Shown here in pieces: positions 40,845 through 49,144 of a DNA stretch of 64,000 nt. The notes under the pieces are model-generated. The model saw only the letters and a list, made by a program, of their open reading frames with translations. It was not told the origin of the DNA and made no database searches. The stretch covers positions 434,001-498,000 of the forward strand of contig CAVSUR010000011.1 in the NCBI GenBank assembly GCA_963731285.1, in the 5' to 3' direction. How positions within the stretch are numbered: position 1 is the first letter of the stretch; every line of letters starts with the position of its first letter. The stretch comes from CAVSUR01 sp963731285. Its GTDB lineage: Bacteria > Actinomycetota > Actinomycetes > Streptosporangiales > Streptosporangiaceae. The translations under genes and the position numbers were made by a program.

Positions 40845-41581
40845 GTGCATAGCCCCATGGCCCTTCCGGCGCCGCCGATCTCCCGGCTGACCGGCCGGGA
40901 GCCGCCTCCTGTCCTAGCGCCTCTTGCCTCAGCGCCCCATGGCCAGCGGCAGGCGGCTGGCGGCCCGGCGGCCCGCGCCGACGCGCTGGCGGGCCTCGAC
41001 GTGGTCGTCGTGGACGTGGAGACGACCGGTTGCCAGCCCGGGCAGGATGCCATCACCGATATAGGTGCCGTGCGGCTGCACGGCGGTGCGCTCGCCGCCG
41101 AGTTCTGCTCGCTAGTCAACCCCGGCATCGCGATCCCGCCGGACATCACCGCGCTGACCGGGATCACCGATGCCATGGTCAGCCGGGCGCCGGTCATCAC
41201 GACCGTGCTGCCCGGCTTCCTGGCCTTCGCCGACGGCTGCGTGCTCGCAGCGCACAACGCGCCCTTCGACCTTGCCTTCCTCGCCGCCGCCGCGCGCTGC
41301 TGCGGGCTCCCCTGGCCTGCCTTCGCGGTCATCGACACCGCAGTGCTGGCCCGGCTGGTCCTCGGCGCGCCCGACGTGCCGGACCGCAAGCTCAGCACAC
41401 TGGCTGGCTACTTCGGGACCAGAATCGCGCCGTGCCACCGCGCGCTGCCCGATGCCAGCGCCACGGCCGACGTGCTGCTCGGGCTGCTCGGGCTGCGGCC
41501 GCCGCCCCGCCGCCCCGTGCCGTCAGCAGGCGCGCCGCGCCCGCTGCGCCATCAGCCGGCGGCGCGCAGCCCGGAGGATAA
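40845..41581 (+). CDS. DEDDh 3'-5' exonuclease (DnaQ-like), 3' end uncertain
   Basis: GTG start. VVVVDVETTGCQPGQDAITD has the DxE motif, VLAAHNAPFDLAFLAAAARC the second Asp, and CHRALPDASATADVLLGLLG the His and last Asp of a DEDDh exonuclease. PGIAIPPDITALTGITDAMV is the conserved loop between. It resembles the proofreading subunit (epsilon) or stand-alone repair exonucleases. The literal frame runs on to 42,515 through two other genes, so a shift near 41,540 is likely and the true stop is probably the TAA near 41,579. Confidence 0.7.
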
Positions 41582-41661
41582 GCGCCGCACCGCCGGCGCT
41601 GTACGCTACTGCCGCGGTCGCGGCGCGGGCCCCGGGTCGCTACCAGGCGGAGGAGGCGGCT

Positions 41662-41949
41662 GTGGTCACCGCAATTGTCCTGATCAAGGCCGATGTGGCG
41701 CGGATCCCGGAGACGGCGGAGACAATCGCGCAGATTGCCGCGGTCAGCGAGGTGTACTCGGTGACCGGCGAGTTCGACCTGGTCGCCATGGTCCGGGTGC
41801 GCAGCCACGACGAGCTTGGCGACGTCATCCCCGGCACGCTGAACAAGGTGGACGGCGTCACGCACACCGAGACGCACATCGCGTTCCGCACCTACTCACG
41901 GCACGACCTGGAGGCCGCCTTCGCGCTCGGCTTCACCGAGCCGGCCTGA
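41662..41949 (+). CDS. AsnC/Lrp-type ligand-binding domain protein
   Basis: A 95-residue stand-alone RAM domain: TAIVLIKADVARIPETAETI, then AAVSEVYSVTGEFDLVAMVR, DELGDVIPGTLNKVDGVTHT and ETHIAFRTYSRHDLEAAFAL. Pattern V.eVysvtGe.Dlva.vr......l..vi...l....GV..t.T.ia. is typical. It lacks the N-terminal DNA-binding helix-turn-helix, a common situation in actinobacteria. It could bind amino acids and modulate a partner. The GTG follows GGCGGAGGAGG. Confidence 0.75.
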   Translation: MVTAIVLIKADVARIPETAETIAQIAAVSEVYSVTGEFDLVAMVRVRSHDELGDVIPGTLNKVDGVTHTETHIAFRTYSRHDLEAAFALGFTEPA

Positions 41950-41989
41950 CGCTTCACCGCGCCGACGGACACGGGCCAGTGTCCGCGAA

Positions 41990-43050
41990 TCAGCTGCCGC
42001 CTGCCGCCAGCCGCCTGCTGGCGGCCGCCCAGCGGGCCAGCAGGTCGCCGGCCGCGCCGGAATCGACCGCCACGGCGGCCCGGGTCACGGCCCTGCGCCA
42101 GCGCCGGCACCAGCGCCGCCGGATCGGGCACGCCAGCGTCAGCGGCCAGCGCCGCGGCCGCGTTCAGCAGCACGGTGTCGCGCACCGGCCCGCGCCGGCC
42201 GCCGAGCAGCGCGCGCGCCACGGCAGCGTTCTGGGCGGCGTCGCCGCCGCGCAGGTCCTCCGGCGCGGTGCGCTCGATGCCCAGCTGGGCCGGGTCGAAC
42301 AGGGTCTGGCTGAGCTGCCCCTCGTGCACCACCCACACCGCCGACGGGCCTGTCGTGGTCAGCTCGTCCAGCCCGTCGCTCGCCGTGGAACACCAGCGCC
42401 GAGCAGCCGCGCTCGGCCAGCACGCCGGCCAGAACCGGGCCCATCCGCGGGTCAGCCACGCCGACCGCCTGCGCCCGCGGCCGGGCCGGATTGGCGACCG
42501 GGCCGAGGAAGTTGAACACTGTCGGCACGCCCAGCTCGCGGCGCGGCACCGCGGTGTGCCGCAGCGCCGGGTGATAGAGCGGCGCGAACAGGAACACGAT
42601 CCCGGTCTCGGCGGCCAGCTCCTCGGTCGCGGCCGGCGGCAGGTCGATGACGACGCCGAGTGCCTCGAGCACGTCGGCGGCGCCGCAGGCGGACGACGCG
42701 GCCCGGTTGCCGTGCTTGACCATCGTCGCGCCGGCCGCCGCTGCCACGATCGTGCCCATGGTGGAGATGTTCACGGTCCGGGACCGGTCGCCGCCGGTCC
42801 CGACCAGGTCCACGGTCCGGCCGGGGATGCAGATCGCCGACGCATGCGCCAGCATCGCCTCGGCCATGCCGCCGAGCTCGGCGGCGGTCTCGCCCTTCAT
42901 CCGCAGCGCGATGCCGAACCCGGCGATCTGCGCGGGCGTTGCCGCCCCGTCCATGATCTCGTTCATCGCCCAGCTAGCCTCACCGGGCGTCAGTGTGTCG
43001 CCTCTGATCAGCGCCCCGATCAGCGCGGGCCAGGTGGCGCGCGTGTCCAT
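41990..43050 (-). CDS. trpD: Anthranilate phosphoribosyltransferase, frameshifted
   Basis: LIGALIRGDTLTPGEASWAM, then IPGRTVDLVGTGGDRSRTVN, NISTMGTIVAAAAGATMVKH and GNRAASSACGAADVLEALGV. The GTGGD and KHGNRAxSSxxGxADVLEALG motifs bind PRPP-magnesium and anthranilate. FNFLGPVANPARPRAQAVGV follows. Shifts near 42,370 and 42,090 lead to VHEGQLSQTLFDPAQLGIER and finally GDLLARWAAASRRLAAGGS. It converts anthranilate and PRPP to phosphoribosyl-anthranilate in tryptophan synthesis. The rest of the trp genes are not here, as usual for trpD beside the cytochrome cluster in actinobacteria. Confidence 0.85.
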
Positions 43051-43058
43051 CAGGCCGC

Positions 43059-43460
43059 TCAGGCGGGGCTGACCGCGGTGCCCGCCGCGCGCTGGCGCAT
43101 CAGGCCTGCCAGCGCCTGGGCGAGCACCGCCGGGTCGATCGGATGGCTGACCACCGCGTCGGCCCGCGACCAGGTGGCGAGCCAGCCATCGTCGGGCCGC
43201 CCGACGACCAGCAGGACCGGCGGGCAGTCGTAGATCTCATCCTTCGCCTGGCGGCAAACGCCCATCCCGCCAGCGGGCTGGGCTTCGCCGTCCAGGACCA
43301 TCACCTCCGTGCCGCCGGCGTCCAGCAGGCGGATCAGGGCCGGGTGCGTGGCCACCTCGATGATCTCGGCTTCGGGCACGTCAGGGGCGGGCCGGCGGCC
43401 GATCGCGAGCCTGATCATCGCGCGCGTGTCGGCATCGTGGCTGTACACAACAACCTTCAT
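43059..43460 (-). CDS. Receiver-like protein (response regulator-type fold)
   Basis: A 133-residue protein: MKVVVYSHDADTRAMIRLAI, then HPALIRLLDAGGTEVMVLDG, CPPVLLVVGRPDDGWLATWS and ADAVVSHPIDPAVLAQALAG. The alternating strands and helices follow the receiver fold: acidic D/A after strand 1, D in VLDG at strand 3, and HPID instead of K-P after strand 5. Conserved Lys is replaced by His, so phosphorylation may be lost. It is commonly found between trpD and ctaE in actinobacteria. Function unknown. Confidence 0.6.
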   Translation of the reverse strand: MKVVVYSHDADTRAMIRLAIGRRPAPDVPEAEIIEVATHPALIRLLDAGGTEVMVLDGEAQPAGGMGVCRQAKDEIYDCPPVLLVVGRPDDGWLATWSRADAVVSHPIDPAVLAQALAGLMRQRAAGTAVSPA

Positions 43461-43528
43461 GAAAACCGATCGTACCGAGCTGGGGGGTCGGGCCGCCTCC
43501 CCCTACGCGGTGTCGTAATAATGAGCGT

Positions 43529-44167
43529 GTGGCGACAGCAGCAACCGAGGTGGTCCCGCGCTCCCCGGCGAGCAGGCCGAACCTCGTCAGCGTCGGGACG
43601 ATCGTGTGGCTGTCCTCTGAGCTCATGTTCTTCGCGGCCCTGTTCGCGATGTACTTCACGATCCGCTCAGTCGACAGGGGCAAGGGCCAGCCCTGGCCCA
43701 TGGCGCACCTGGACCTGGGGCTGGCGACGATCAACACGCTGGTACTGCTGCTGTCCAGCGTCACCTGCCAGCTCGGGGTGTTCGCGGTGGAGCGCGGCCA
43801 GATCCGGCGCTCGGCCACGATCTTCAACCCGGCCCGCTGGGGGCTGCGCGAGTGGTACGTGCTGACGTTCTTCATGGGGCTGTACTTCGACCTCGGCCAG
43901 GGCTATGAGTGGCTCGACCTGGTCAAGCACCAGCACCTCACGGTCGCATCCAGCAACTACGGCTCGGTGTTCTACCTGACGGAGGGATTCCACGGCCTGC
44001 ACGTCGCCGGCGGCCTGGTGGCGTTCTTGTTCCTGCTGGGCCGGACCTACGCGGCCAAGCGGTTCACCCAGGAGCAGCAGGTCAGCGCCATTGTCGTCTC
44101 CTACTACTGGCATTTCGTGGATGTCGTGTGGATCGGCCTGTTCACGACCATCTACCTGATCCACTGA
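43529..44167 (+). CDS. ctaE: Cytochrome c oxidase subunit III
   Basis: A 212-residue membrane protein: VSVGTIVWLSSELMFFAALF, then INTLVLLLSSVTCQLGVFAV, MGLYFDLGQGYEWLDLVKHQ and LTEGFHGLHVAGGLVAFLFL, YYWHFVDVVWIGLFTTIYLI. SSEIMFFaalfa.yF, fHGlHV..G and YWHFVD..W are the family signatures. It is part of the aa3 oxidase in the bcc-aa3 supercomplex. GTG start; it begins the ctaE-qcrCAB operon. Confidence 0.9.
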   Translation: MATAATEVVPRSPASRPNLVSVGTIVWLSSELMFFAALFAMYFTIRSVDRGKGQPWPMAHLDLGLATINTLVLLLSSVTCQLGVFAVERGQIRRSATIFNPARWGLREWYVLTFFMGLYFDLGQGYEWLDLVKHQHLTVASSNYGSVFYLTEGFHGLHVAGGLVAFLFLLGRTYAAKRFTQEQQVSAIVVSYYWHFVDVVWIGLFTTIYLIH

Positions 44168-44186
44168 CACCGAACTGGGGAGAGCA

Positions 44187-45038
44187 GTGACAGCGACCAC
44201 ACTCAGGCGGCGGCGCGTCGCGGCCAGGTACGCGCTCGTGGTTCTGAGCCTGGCTCTCGTCGGCACCGGCTACGCCGCAGTCACGGGCACCGGCAGCCCG
44301 GCCTCGGCCTCCGCCCCGTCGGCCGCCCAGCAGGCCCAGATCAATCAGGGCGAGCAGCTGTTCAACGCGAACTGCGCGTCCTGCCATGGCTTCGACGCGC
44401 AGGGCAAGAGCGGGGTGGCCCCCAGCCTGATCGGCGTCGGCGCCGCCGCGGTGGAGTTCCAGGTCAGCACCGGCCGGATGCCGCTGGCTGAGTCCGACGC
44501 GGAGGCACCGCGCAAGCCACCGGCGTTCACGCCCCGGCAGACGCGCGCGCTAGCGGCCTACGTCGAGTCGCTGGGCGGCGGCCCGGAGGCCCCGACGGCG
44601 GCCATGGTCAACCCCGGGAAGGGGAACTTCGGCCTGGGCCAGCAGCTGTTCGTCGCCAACTGCGCCCAGTGCCACAACTTCTCCGGAGCCGGCGGCGCCC
44701 TCACCTACGGCAAGTACGCGCCGCCGCTCACCAAGTCGACGCCAGCCCAGATCTACGAGGCCATGCTGACCGGCCCGGAATCGATGCCGGTTTTCAGCGA
44801 TGGCACCATCACCCCGGCCGAGAAGCGGGATGTGATCGCCTACGTCACCGGCGAGCGATCGGTGGCCAACCCGGGCGGCTTCAGCCTGGGCCGGGTCGGG
44901 CCGGTGACCGAGGGCCTGGTGGCGTTCCTCGGCCTGCTGCTGTTCCTGGTGCTGGCCGCGCTGTGGATCACTGCCAAGCAGGGCAAGCCACGGCCGGGGG
45001 TCACCGGCCAGACCGGGGAGACGGGGAAGGGCGCATGA
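44187..45038 (+). CDS. qcrC: Cytochrome bc1 complex diheme cytochrome c
   Basis: A 283-residue protein with an N-terminal anchor (YALVVLSLALVGTGYAAVTG), two CxxCH haem sites, NCASCHGFDAQGKSGVAPSL and NCAQCHNFSGAGGALTYGKY, and a C-terminal membrane helix (GLVAFLGLLLFLVLAALWIT). This is the actinobacterial QcrC, which passes electrons from bc1 directly to aa3 oxidase without soluble cytochrome c. GGGGAGAG precedes the GTG start. Its stop overlaps qcrA. Confidence 0.9.
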   Translation: MTATTLRRRRVAARYALVVLSLALVGTGYAAVTGTGSPASASAPSAAQQAQINQGEQLFNANCASCHGFDAQGKSGVAPSLIGVGAAAVEFQVSTGRMPLAESDAEAPRKPPAFTPRQTRALAAYVESLGGGPEAPTAAMVNPGKGNFGLGQQLFVANCAQCHNFSGAGGALTYGKYAPPLTKSTPAQIYEAMLTGPESMPVFSDGTITPAEKRDVIAYVTGERSVANPGGFSLGRVGPVTEGLVAFLGLLLFLVLAALWITAKQGKPRPGVTGQTGETGKGA

Positions 45039-46162
45039 GCGACACGCAGGCTAGCGGCCACGGCGACGAGGAGAGCCGCCGCGCGGCTGACCGCGCAGCT
45101 GGCCACCCGGCCGGCCTGCCGGGCGAGGGACCGGCGCAGGACGGCGGCCCTGCGGTCCCGCACCGGGTGATCGGCACGCCGCCGCCAGCCGAGGCCAGGA
45201 CGATGCTGGCGCCCGGGCACGGCGAGTCGGAGGCCGCGCCCCGCGAGCTGCCGGCCGAGCCGCAAGACCCGGACCGGGCCAGGCGGGCGGAGCGGGTCGT
45301 CGCCGCCTGCTTCATGATCGCGCTGCTGGCGGGCCTGGCCTTCCTGGTGTTCTACGCGGTCTTCCAGGTGCACTCGGTCGCCGGCGTGCTGCACTCCAAC
45401 CTGGCCCTGGGCCTGAGCATGGGACTGACATTCCTGTTCCTCGGGATCGGCGCCACGATCTGGGTGCGGCACCTGATGCCGCACGTGGAGCTCGTCGAGC
45501 AGCGCACGCCGCTGGCCTCGAGCCAGCAGGATCGGGAGGACTTCGCCAAGACCTTCACCGAGGGCGCCGAGGCCAGCCAGTTCACCAGGCGGCCGCTGGT
45601 GCGCCGCACCCTGCTGGCGGCCACCGTCCCGGTGGCGGCAGCCCCGCTGTTCCTGCTGCGCGACATGGGCCCGCTGCCGGGCACCTCGCTGGACCACACC
45701 GTCTGGCGCCGCGGGATGCGGCTGCTCACCTACGCCAGCAACCGGCCGCTGACCCCGGCCCAGTTCGACCAGCCCGGCTCAATGATCACGGTGGTGCCGC
45801 CCGGCTCCCAGGAGAACCAGGACGTGCTGGCCAAGGCCGCGGTCATCCTGATCAAGTTCGCGCCGGGCGAGCTGCAGCCGCCCACGGTGATGAACTGGAC
45901 CATCGACGGCAGCATCGTCGCCTATTCCAAGATCTGCACCCACCTCGGCTGCCCGGCCGCGCTGTACGAGCAGACGACGCAGCACATCCTGTGCCCGTGC
46001 CATCAGTCCACCTTCGATGCGCCGAGGGGCGCCCGGGTCCTTTTCGGACCCGCGACGCGGCCGTTGCCGCAGCTACCGCTTATGGTGGATGCACAGGGTT
46101 ATCTGGCCGCGAAGAGCGATTTCCATGAGGCCGTGGGGCCGAGCTTCTGGGAGCGATCATGA
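45035..46162 (+). CDS. qcrA: Cytochrome bc1 complex Rieske iron-sulfur subunit
   Basis: A 375-residue protein: a long charged N-terminus, three transmembrane helices (VAACFMIALLAGLAFLVFYA; LGLSMGLTFLFLGIGATIWV; and RTLLAATVPVAAAPLFLL), then the Rieske domain with CTHLGCP and CPCHQSTF, the [2Fe-2S] ligands. QcrA of actinobacteria typically has three helices. It takes electrons from menaquinol. The end overlaps the qcrB start by four bases. Confidence 0.9.
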   Translation: MSDTQASGHGDEESRRAADRAAGHPAGLPGEGPAQDGGPAVPHRVIGTPPPAEARTMLAPGHGESEAAPRELPAEPQDPDRARRAERVVAACFMIALLAGLAFLVFYAVFQVHSVAGVLHSNLALGLSMGLTFLFLGIGATIWVRHLMPHVELVEQRTPLASSQQDREDFAKTFTEGAEASQFTRRPLVRRTLLAATVPVAAAPLFLLRDMGPLPGTSLDHTVWRRGMRLLTYASNRPLTPAQFDQPGSMITVVPPGSQENQDVLAKAAVILIKFAPGELQPPTVMNWTIDGSIVAYSKICTHLGCPAALYEQTTQHILCPCHQSTFDAPRGARVLFGPATRPLPQLPLMVDAQGYLAAKSDFHEAVGPSFWERS

Positions 46163-47844
46163 GCACCAACCCGCTGGCCGCCGTCGGGGTCTTCCTCGAC
46201 GACCGGTTCCACGGCGCGAAGGGCACCCGCCACCTGCTCCGGAAGATCTTTCCCGATCACTGGACGTTCATGCTCGGCGAGATCGCGCTCTACTCGTTCG
46301 TCATCTTGCTGCTGACTGGCACCTTCCTGACGTTCTTCTTCCAGCCGAGCATGACCGACGTGATCTACCACGGCAGCTACTCCCACCTCGACGGCGTGCA
46401 CATGAGCCAGGCCTACGCCTCGACGCTGAACATCAGCTTCGACGTGCGGGGCGGCCTGCTGATGCGCCAGATCCACCACTGGGCCGCCGACCTGTTCGTG
46501 GCCGCGATCATGGCGCACATGCTGCGCATCTTCTTCACCGGCGCCTACCGCAAGCCGCGCGAGGTGAACTGGCTGATCGGCATCGTGCTGCTGACCCTCA
46601 GCCTGCTCGAGGGGCTGTTCGGCTACTCGCTGCCCGACGACCTGCTGTCCGGCGCGGGCCTGCGCATCCTTGAGGGCGTTATGCAGACGATTCCGCTCGT
46701 CGGCACCTATCTGGCGTTCTTCTTGTTCGGCGGCCCGTTCCCCGGGCACGACATCATCCCGCGGATGTACATCCTGCACGTGCTGCTGTTGCCCGGGCTG
46801 TTCCTGGCGCTGATCACCGCGCACCTGTTCATCATGTTCCACCAGAAGCACACCCAGATGCCGGAGAAGGGCCGGACCGACCGCAACGTGGTCGGCGCGC
46901 CGCTGTACCCGTACTTCATGGCCAAGACCGGCGCGTTCTTTTTCTTCGTGTTCGCGGTACTCGCGCTCGGCGCCACGTTCGCGCAGATCAACCCGATCTG
47001 GCTGTACGGGCCGTTCAACTCGGTCTCCATCTCGGCCGGCACCCAGCCCGACTTCTACATGGGCATGCTCGAGGGCGCGCTGCGGGTGATGCCTGCCTGG
47101 CAGACGGTGCTGTGGGGGCACACGATCGCCTGGAACGTGCTCATCCCGGCGCTGCTGCCGCTCGGGCTGGTGTTCACCGGTGCGGCGCTGTGGCCGTTCC
47201 TCGAGCAGTGGATCACCGGGGACAAACGCGAGCATCACGTCAACGACCGGCCGCGCAACGCGCCGACCAGGACCGCGATCGGCATCGCCGTCATCACCTT
47301 CTACGGCGTGCTGTGGATCGAGGGCGCGAACGACCTGTTCGCTGAGCACTTCGACATACCGCTCTACACGATCACGATCATCACGCGGTATCTCATCTTC
47401 ATCGGCCCGGCGGTCGCCTACATCCTCACCAAGCGGATCTGCCTGGGCCTGCAGCGCAAGGACCTGCACCTGCTCGAGCACGGCGTGGAGACCGGCCTGA
47501 TCCGGCAGCTGCCCACCGGCGAGTTCGTCGAGGAGACCAGGCCGCTCACCGAGGACGAGCGCGGGGTCATCCTGCCCCGGCCGGGCATGCCGGCGCTGCC
47601 GTCCGGCGGCACCGGTGACGAGGACGTCCCGGCGCCGGGCATGCGCGGCATCACGGGCAAGCTCCATGCGCGCGCGCACAAGGTGCTGGCCGAGAGCGTG
47701 CCGCTCACCGAGCTCGCCGTCAACGGGCACGGGAACGGCCACGGCAACGGGCACCAGGCCGTCGAGGGGGACGCAGCAGCGGGCGCGGACGGGCAGGCTG
47801 GCGAAGAATCCGCCTCCGTCGAGGAGCCGCAGGCTCAGGGCTAG
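46159..47844 (+). CDS. qcrB: Cytochrome bc1 complex cytochrome b subunit
   Basis: A 561-residue protein: LYSFVILLLTGTFLTFFFQP, then RQIHHWAADLFVAAIMAHML and RIFFTGAYRKPREVNWLIGI (haem His in HHW and HMLR), then FFLFGGPFPGHDIIPRMYIL, HVLLLPGLFLALITAHLFIM. GG.FPG (family Q-site region) and several membrane helices are present. The C-terminal extension is charged and includes a Gly/His/Asn stretch (GHGNGHGNGHQ). It oxidises menaquinol. Normally ctaF/ctaD follow; here an insertion element lies between. Confidence 0.9.
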   Translation: MSTNPLAAVGVFLDDRFHGAKGTRHLLRKIFPDHWTFMLGEIALYSFVILLLTGTFLTFFFQPSMTDVIYHGSYSHLDGVHMSQAYASTLNISFDVRGGLLMRQIHHWAADLFVAAIMAHMLRIFFTGAYRKPREVNWLIGIVLLTLSLLEGLFGYSLPDDLLSGAGLRILEGVMQTIPLVGTYLAFFLFGGPFPGHDIIPRMYILHVLLLPGLFLALITAHLFIMFHQKHTQMPEKGRTDRNVVGAPLYPYFMAKTGAFFFFVFAVLALGATFAQINPIWLYGPFNSVSISAGTQPDFYMGMLEGALRVMPAWQTVLWGHTIAWNVLIPALLPLGLVFTGAALWPFLEQWITGDKREHHVNDRPRNAPTRTAIGIAVITFYGVLWIEGANDLFAEHFDIPLYTITIITRYLIFIGPAVAYILTKRICLGLQRKDLHLLEHGVETGLIRQLPTGEFVEETRPLTEDERGVILPRPGMPALPSGGTGDEDVPAPGMRGITGKLHARAHKVLAESVPLTELAVNGHGNGHGNGHQAVEGDAAAGADGQAGEESASVEEPQAQG

Positions 47845-47904
47845 CGGGCGGAGGGCCCGGCGATAAAGCGCCTGGTCCTTTGCGGCCACTAACCGGGCTA
47901 TTCG

Positions 47905-48700
47905 CAGTTGGCCGTGGTGGCCTGCTGATTCAGGCGTGTGCGCCGCCGGCGTGTCTGCCGGTGGCTGCGTAGCGGGATACGGCGCTGGTAGTGGTGGTGG
48001 TTGCGGTAGCCACGTCCGCTGCGCTTGATGTGCTTGATGCCGGTGTTCGCGGCCTCGGTCCGGGCGTTCGTGACTCTGGTTTCGATGAAGGTCTCGATCT
48101 CGGGTGCGGGCGTCGAGCCAGCCCTGGATGCCGGTGCTGTTGCGGCCGTCCACGATGCCGAGGACCTGTCCGGGTGTCGGTGTTGACGAACGTGCTCATC
48201 CACGGCTCGGCCCGCTGCCAGCCATCGGTGTCGTCGCGGAAGAACCGGGCACGAGCGACCGGTGCTCATCCACCCCAGATGCCGTACCCGCAGGGTGTCG
48301 ATTTCGGGCAGCTCGACCACCGCGGCATCGACCGCGTCCTGCACGGTCCACCACTGGAGGAAGACGTTCACCCAGGCCACCGGGCAGCTCCCGGCCTGGG
48401 CGCGGTGCCTGGCCCGGCTGCGGGAACACCTGGCCGATGCGGTGCTGGACTCGGGCCGCGCCGTGGAGGAAGTCGCGGCCAGCTACGGGGTGGCGCATCG
48501 GTCCTCGGCGCACACCATGCGGGGCTTCCTGACCACCACCTCGACCACATCACCGCCGGCCGGGATGTCACGGACCCGCTGCTTCACTCAGGCATGCACC
48601 CGGGTCGAGAAGCGCTGCTAACCGAACCGGAAGGGTGCATCACGGATTCTGCGGTGGCATGCCGCGGCATCCCACCGCGCCCGCCGGATTACCATTACCG
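47905..48700 (-). pseudogene. Remnant of an ISL3-type transposase
   Basis: Reading leftward in several frames: RDVPAGGDVVEVVVRKPR with a trailing Cys-Arg segment, RCATRSFAE, later AWVNVFLQWWTVQDAVDAAV, VRHLGVDEHR-like text (first catalytic Asp region), VNTDTGQVLGIVDGRNSTGI, and at the end VTNARTEAANTGIKHIKRSG and RGYRNHHHYQRRIPLRSHRQ, the common ISL3-type C-terminus. The middle segment between TGIQGWLDAR and TRVTNAR, about half the protein, is missing. No clear inverted repeats. It is a dead insertion lying between qcrB and ctaF. Confidence 0.65.
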
Positions 48701-48708
48701 GTCAGGTT

Positions 48709-49104
48709 CTAGTGGGCGTAGTGACCGCGGTAGTACTCGAACACGAAGCCGATCGCGGCGAGCATCAGCATAGGACCGCCGATGAAGAACAGCCACCAGC
48801 CGATGGCGACGCCCAGCGCCGCCACCGCGGCGGCCAGGGCCACGAACAGCGGCCACCAGCTATGCGGGCTGAAGAAGCCGAGCTCGCCGGTGCCCTGGTA
48901 GATCTCGCCTGCCTTGCTGTCTTCGGGCCGCGGCGGCAGCCGCCGCCCGGTGAAGGTGACGTAGAAGCCGATCAGGAAGGCCAGGGCGACCGACAGGGCC
49001 AGGGCGGTGGTCCCGGTCGGGTCGTGCGAGAGGTTCCAGTAGACCAGGTCAGCCACGCCGAAGAACACGGCGCAGCCGAGGAACAGGTAACCCTCAACCT
49101 TCAT
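48709..49104 (-). CDS. ctaF: Cytochrome c oxidase subunit IV
   Basis: A 131-residue protein: MKVEGYLFLGCAVFFGVADL, then VYWNLSHDPTGTTALALSVA, LAFLIGFYVTFTGRRLPPRP, GELGFFSPHSWWPLFVALAA and FEYYRGHYAH. This is the actinobacterial CtaF with four membrane helices, and the G..GFFSP.SWWP signature is fully conserved. It completes the aa3 oxidase. Confidence 0.9.
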   Translation of the reverse strand: MKVEGYLFLGCAVFFGVADLVYWNLSHDPTGTTALALSVALAFLIGFYVTFTGRRLPPRPEDSKAGEIYQGTGELGFFSPHSWWPLFVALAAAVAALGVAIGWWLFFIGGPMLMLAAIGFVFEYYRGHYAH

Positions 49105-49144
49105 ATGCCACCTCTGCCGTGCTCGCGGCCGTGCCCGGCCAGGC

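Noticed and set aside
41581..42515. Long rightward continuation of the exonuclease frame through trpD
   Set aside because: The text is a shadow in GC-rich DNA: it overlaps the Lrp-type gene and the antisense of trpD, both of which have clear family motifs.
46099..48153. 684-codon leftward frame across qcrB
   Set aside because: It is the antisense shadow of qcrB. Only its upper end (47,905 onward) includes the transposase remnant, which I list separately.
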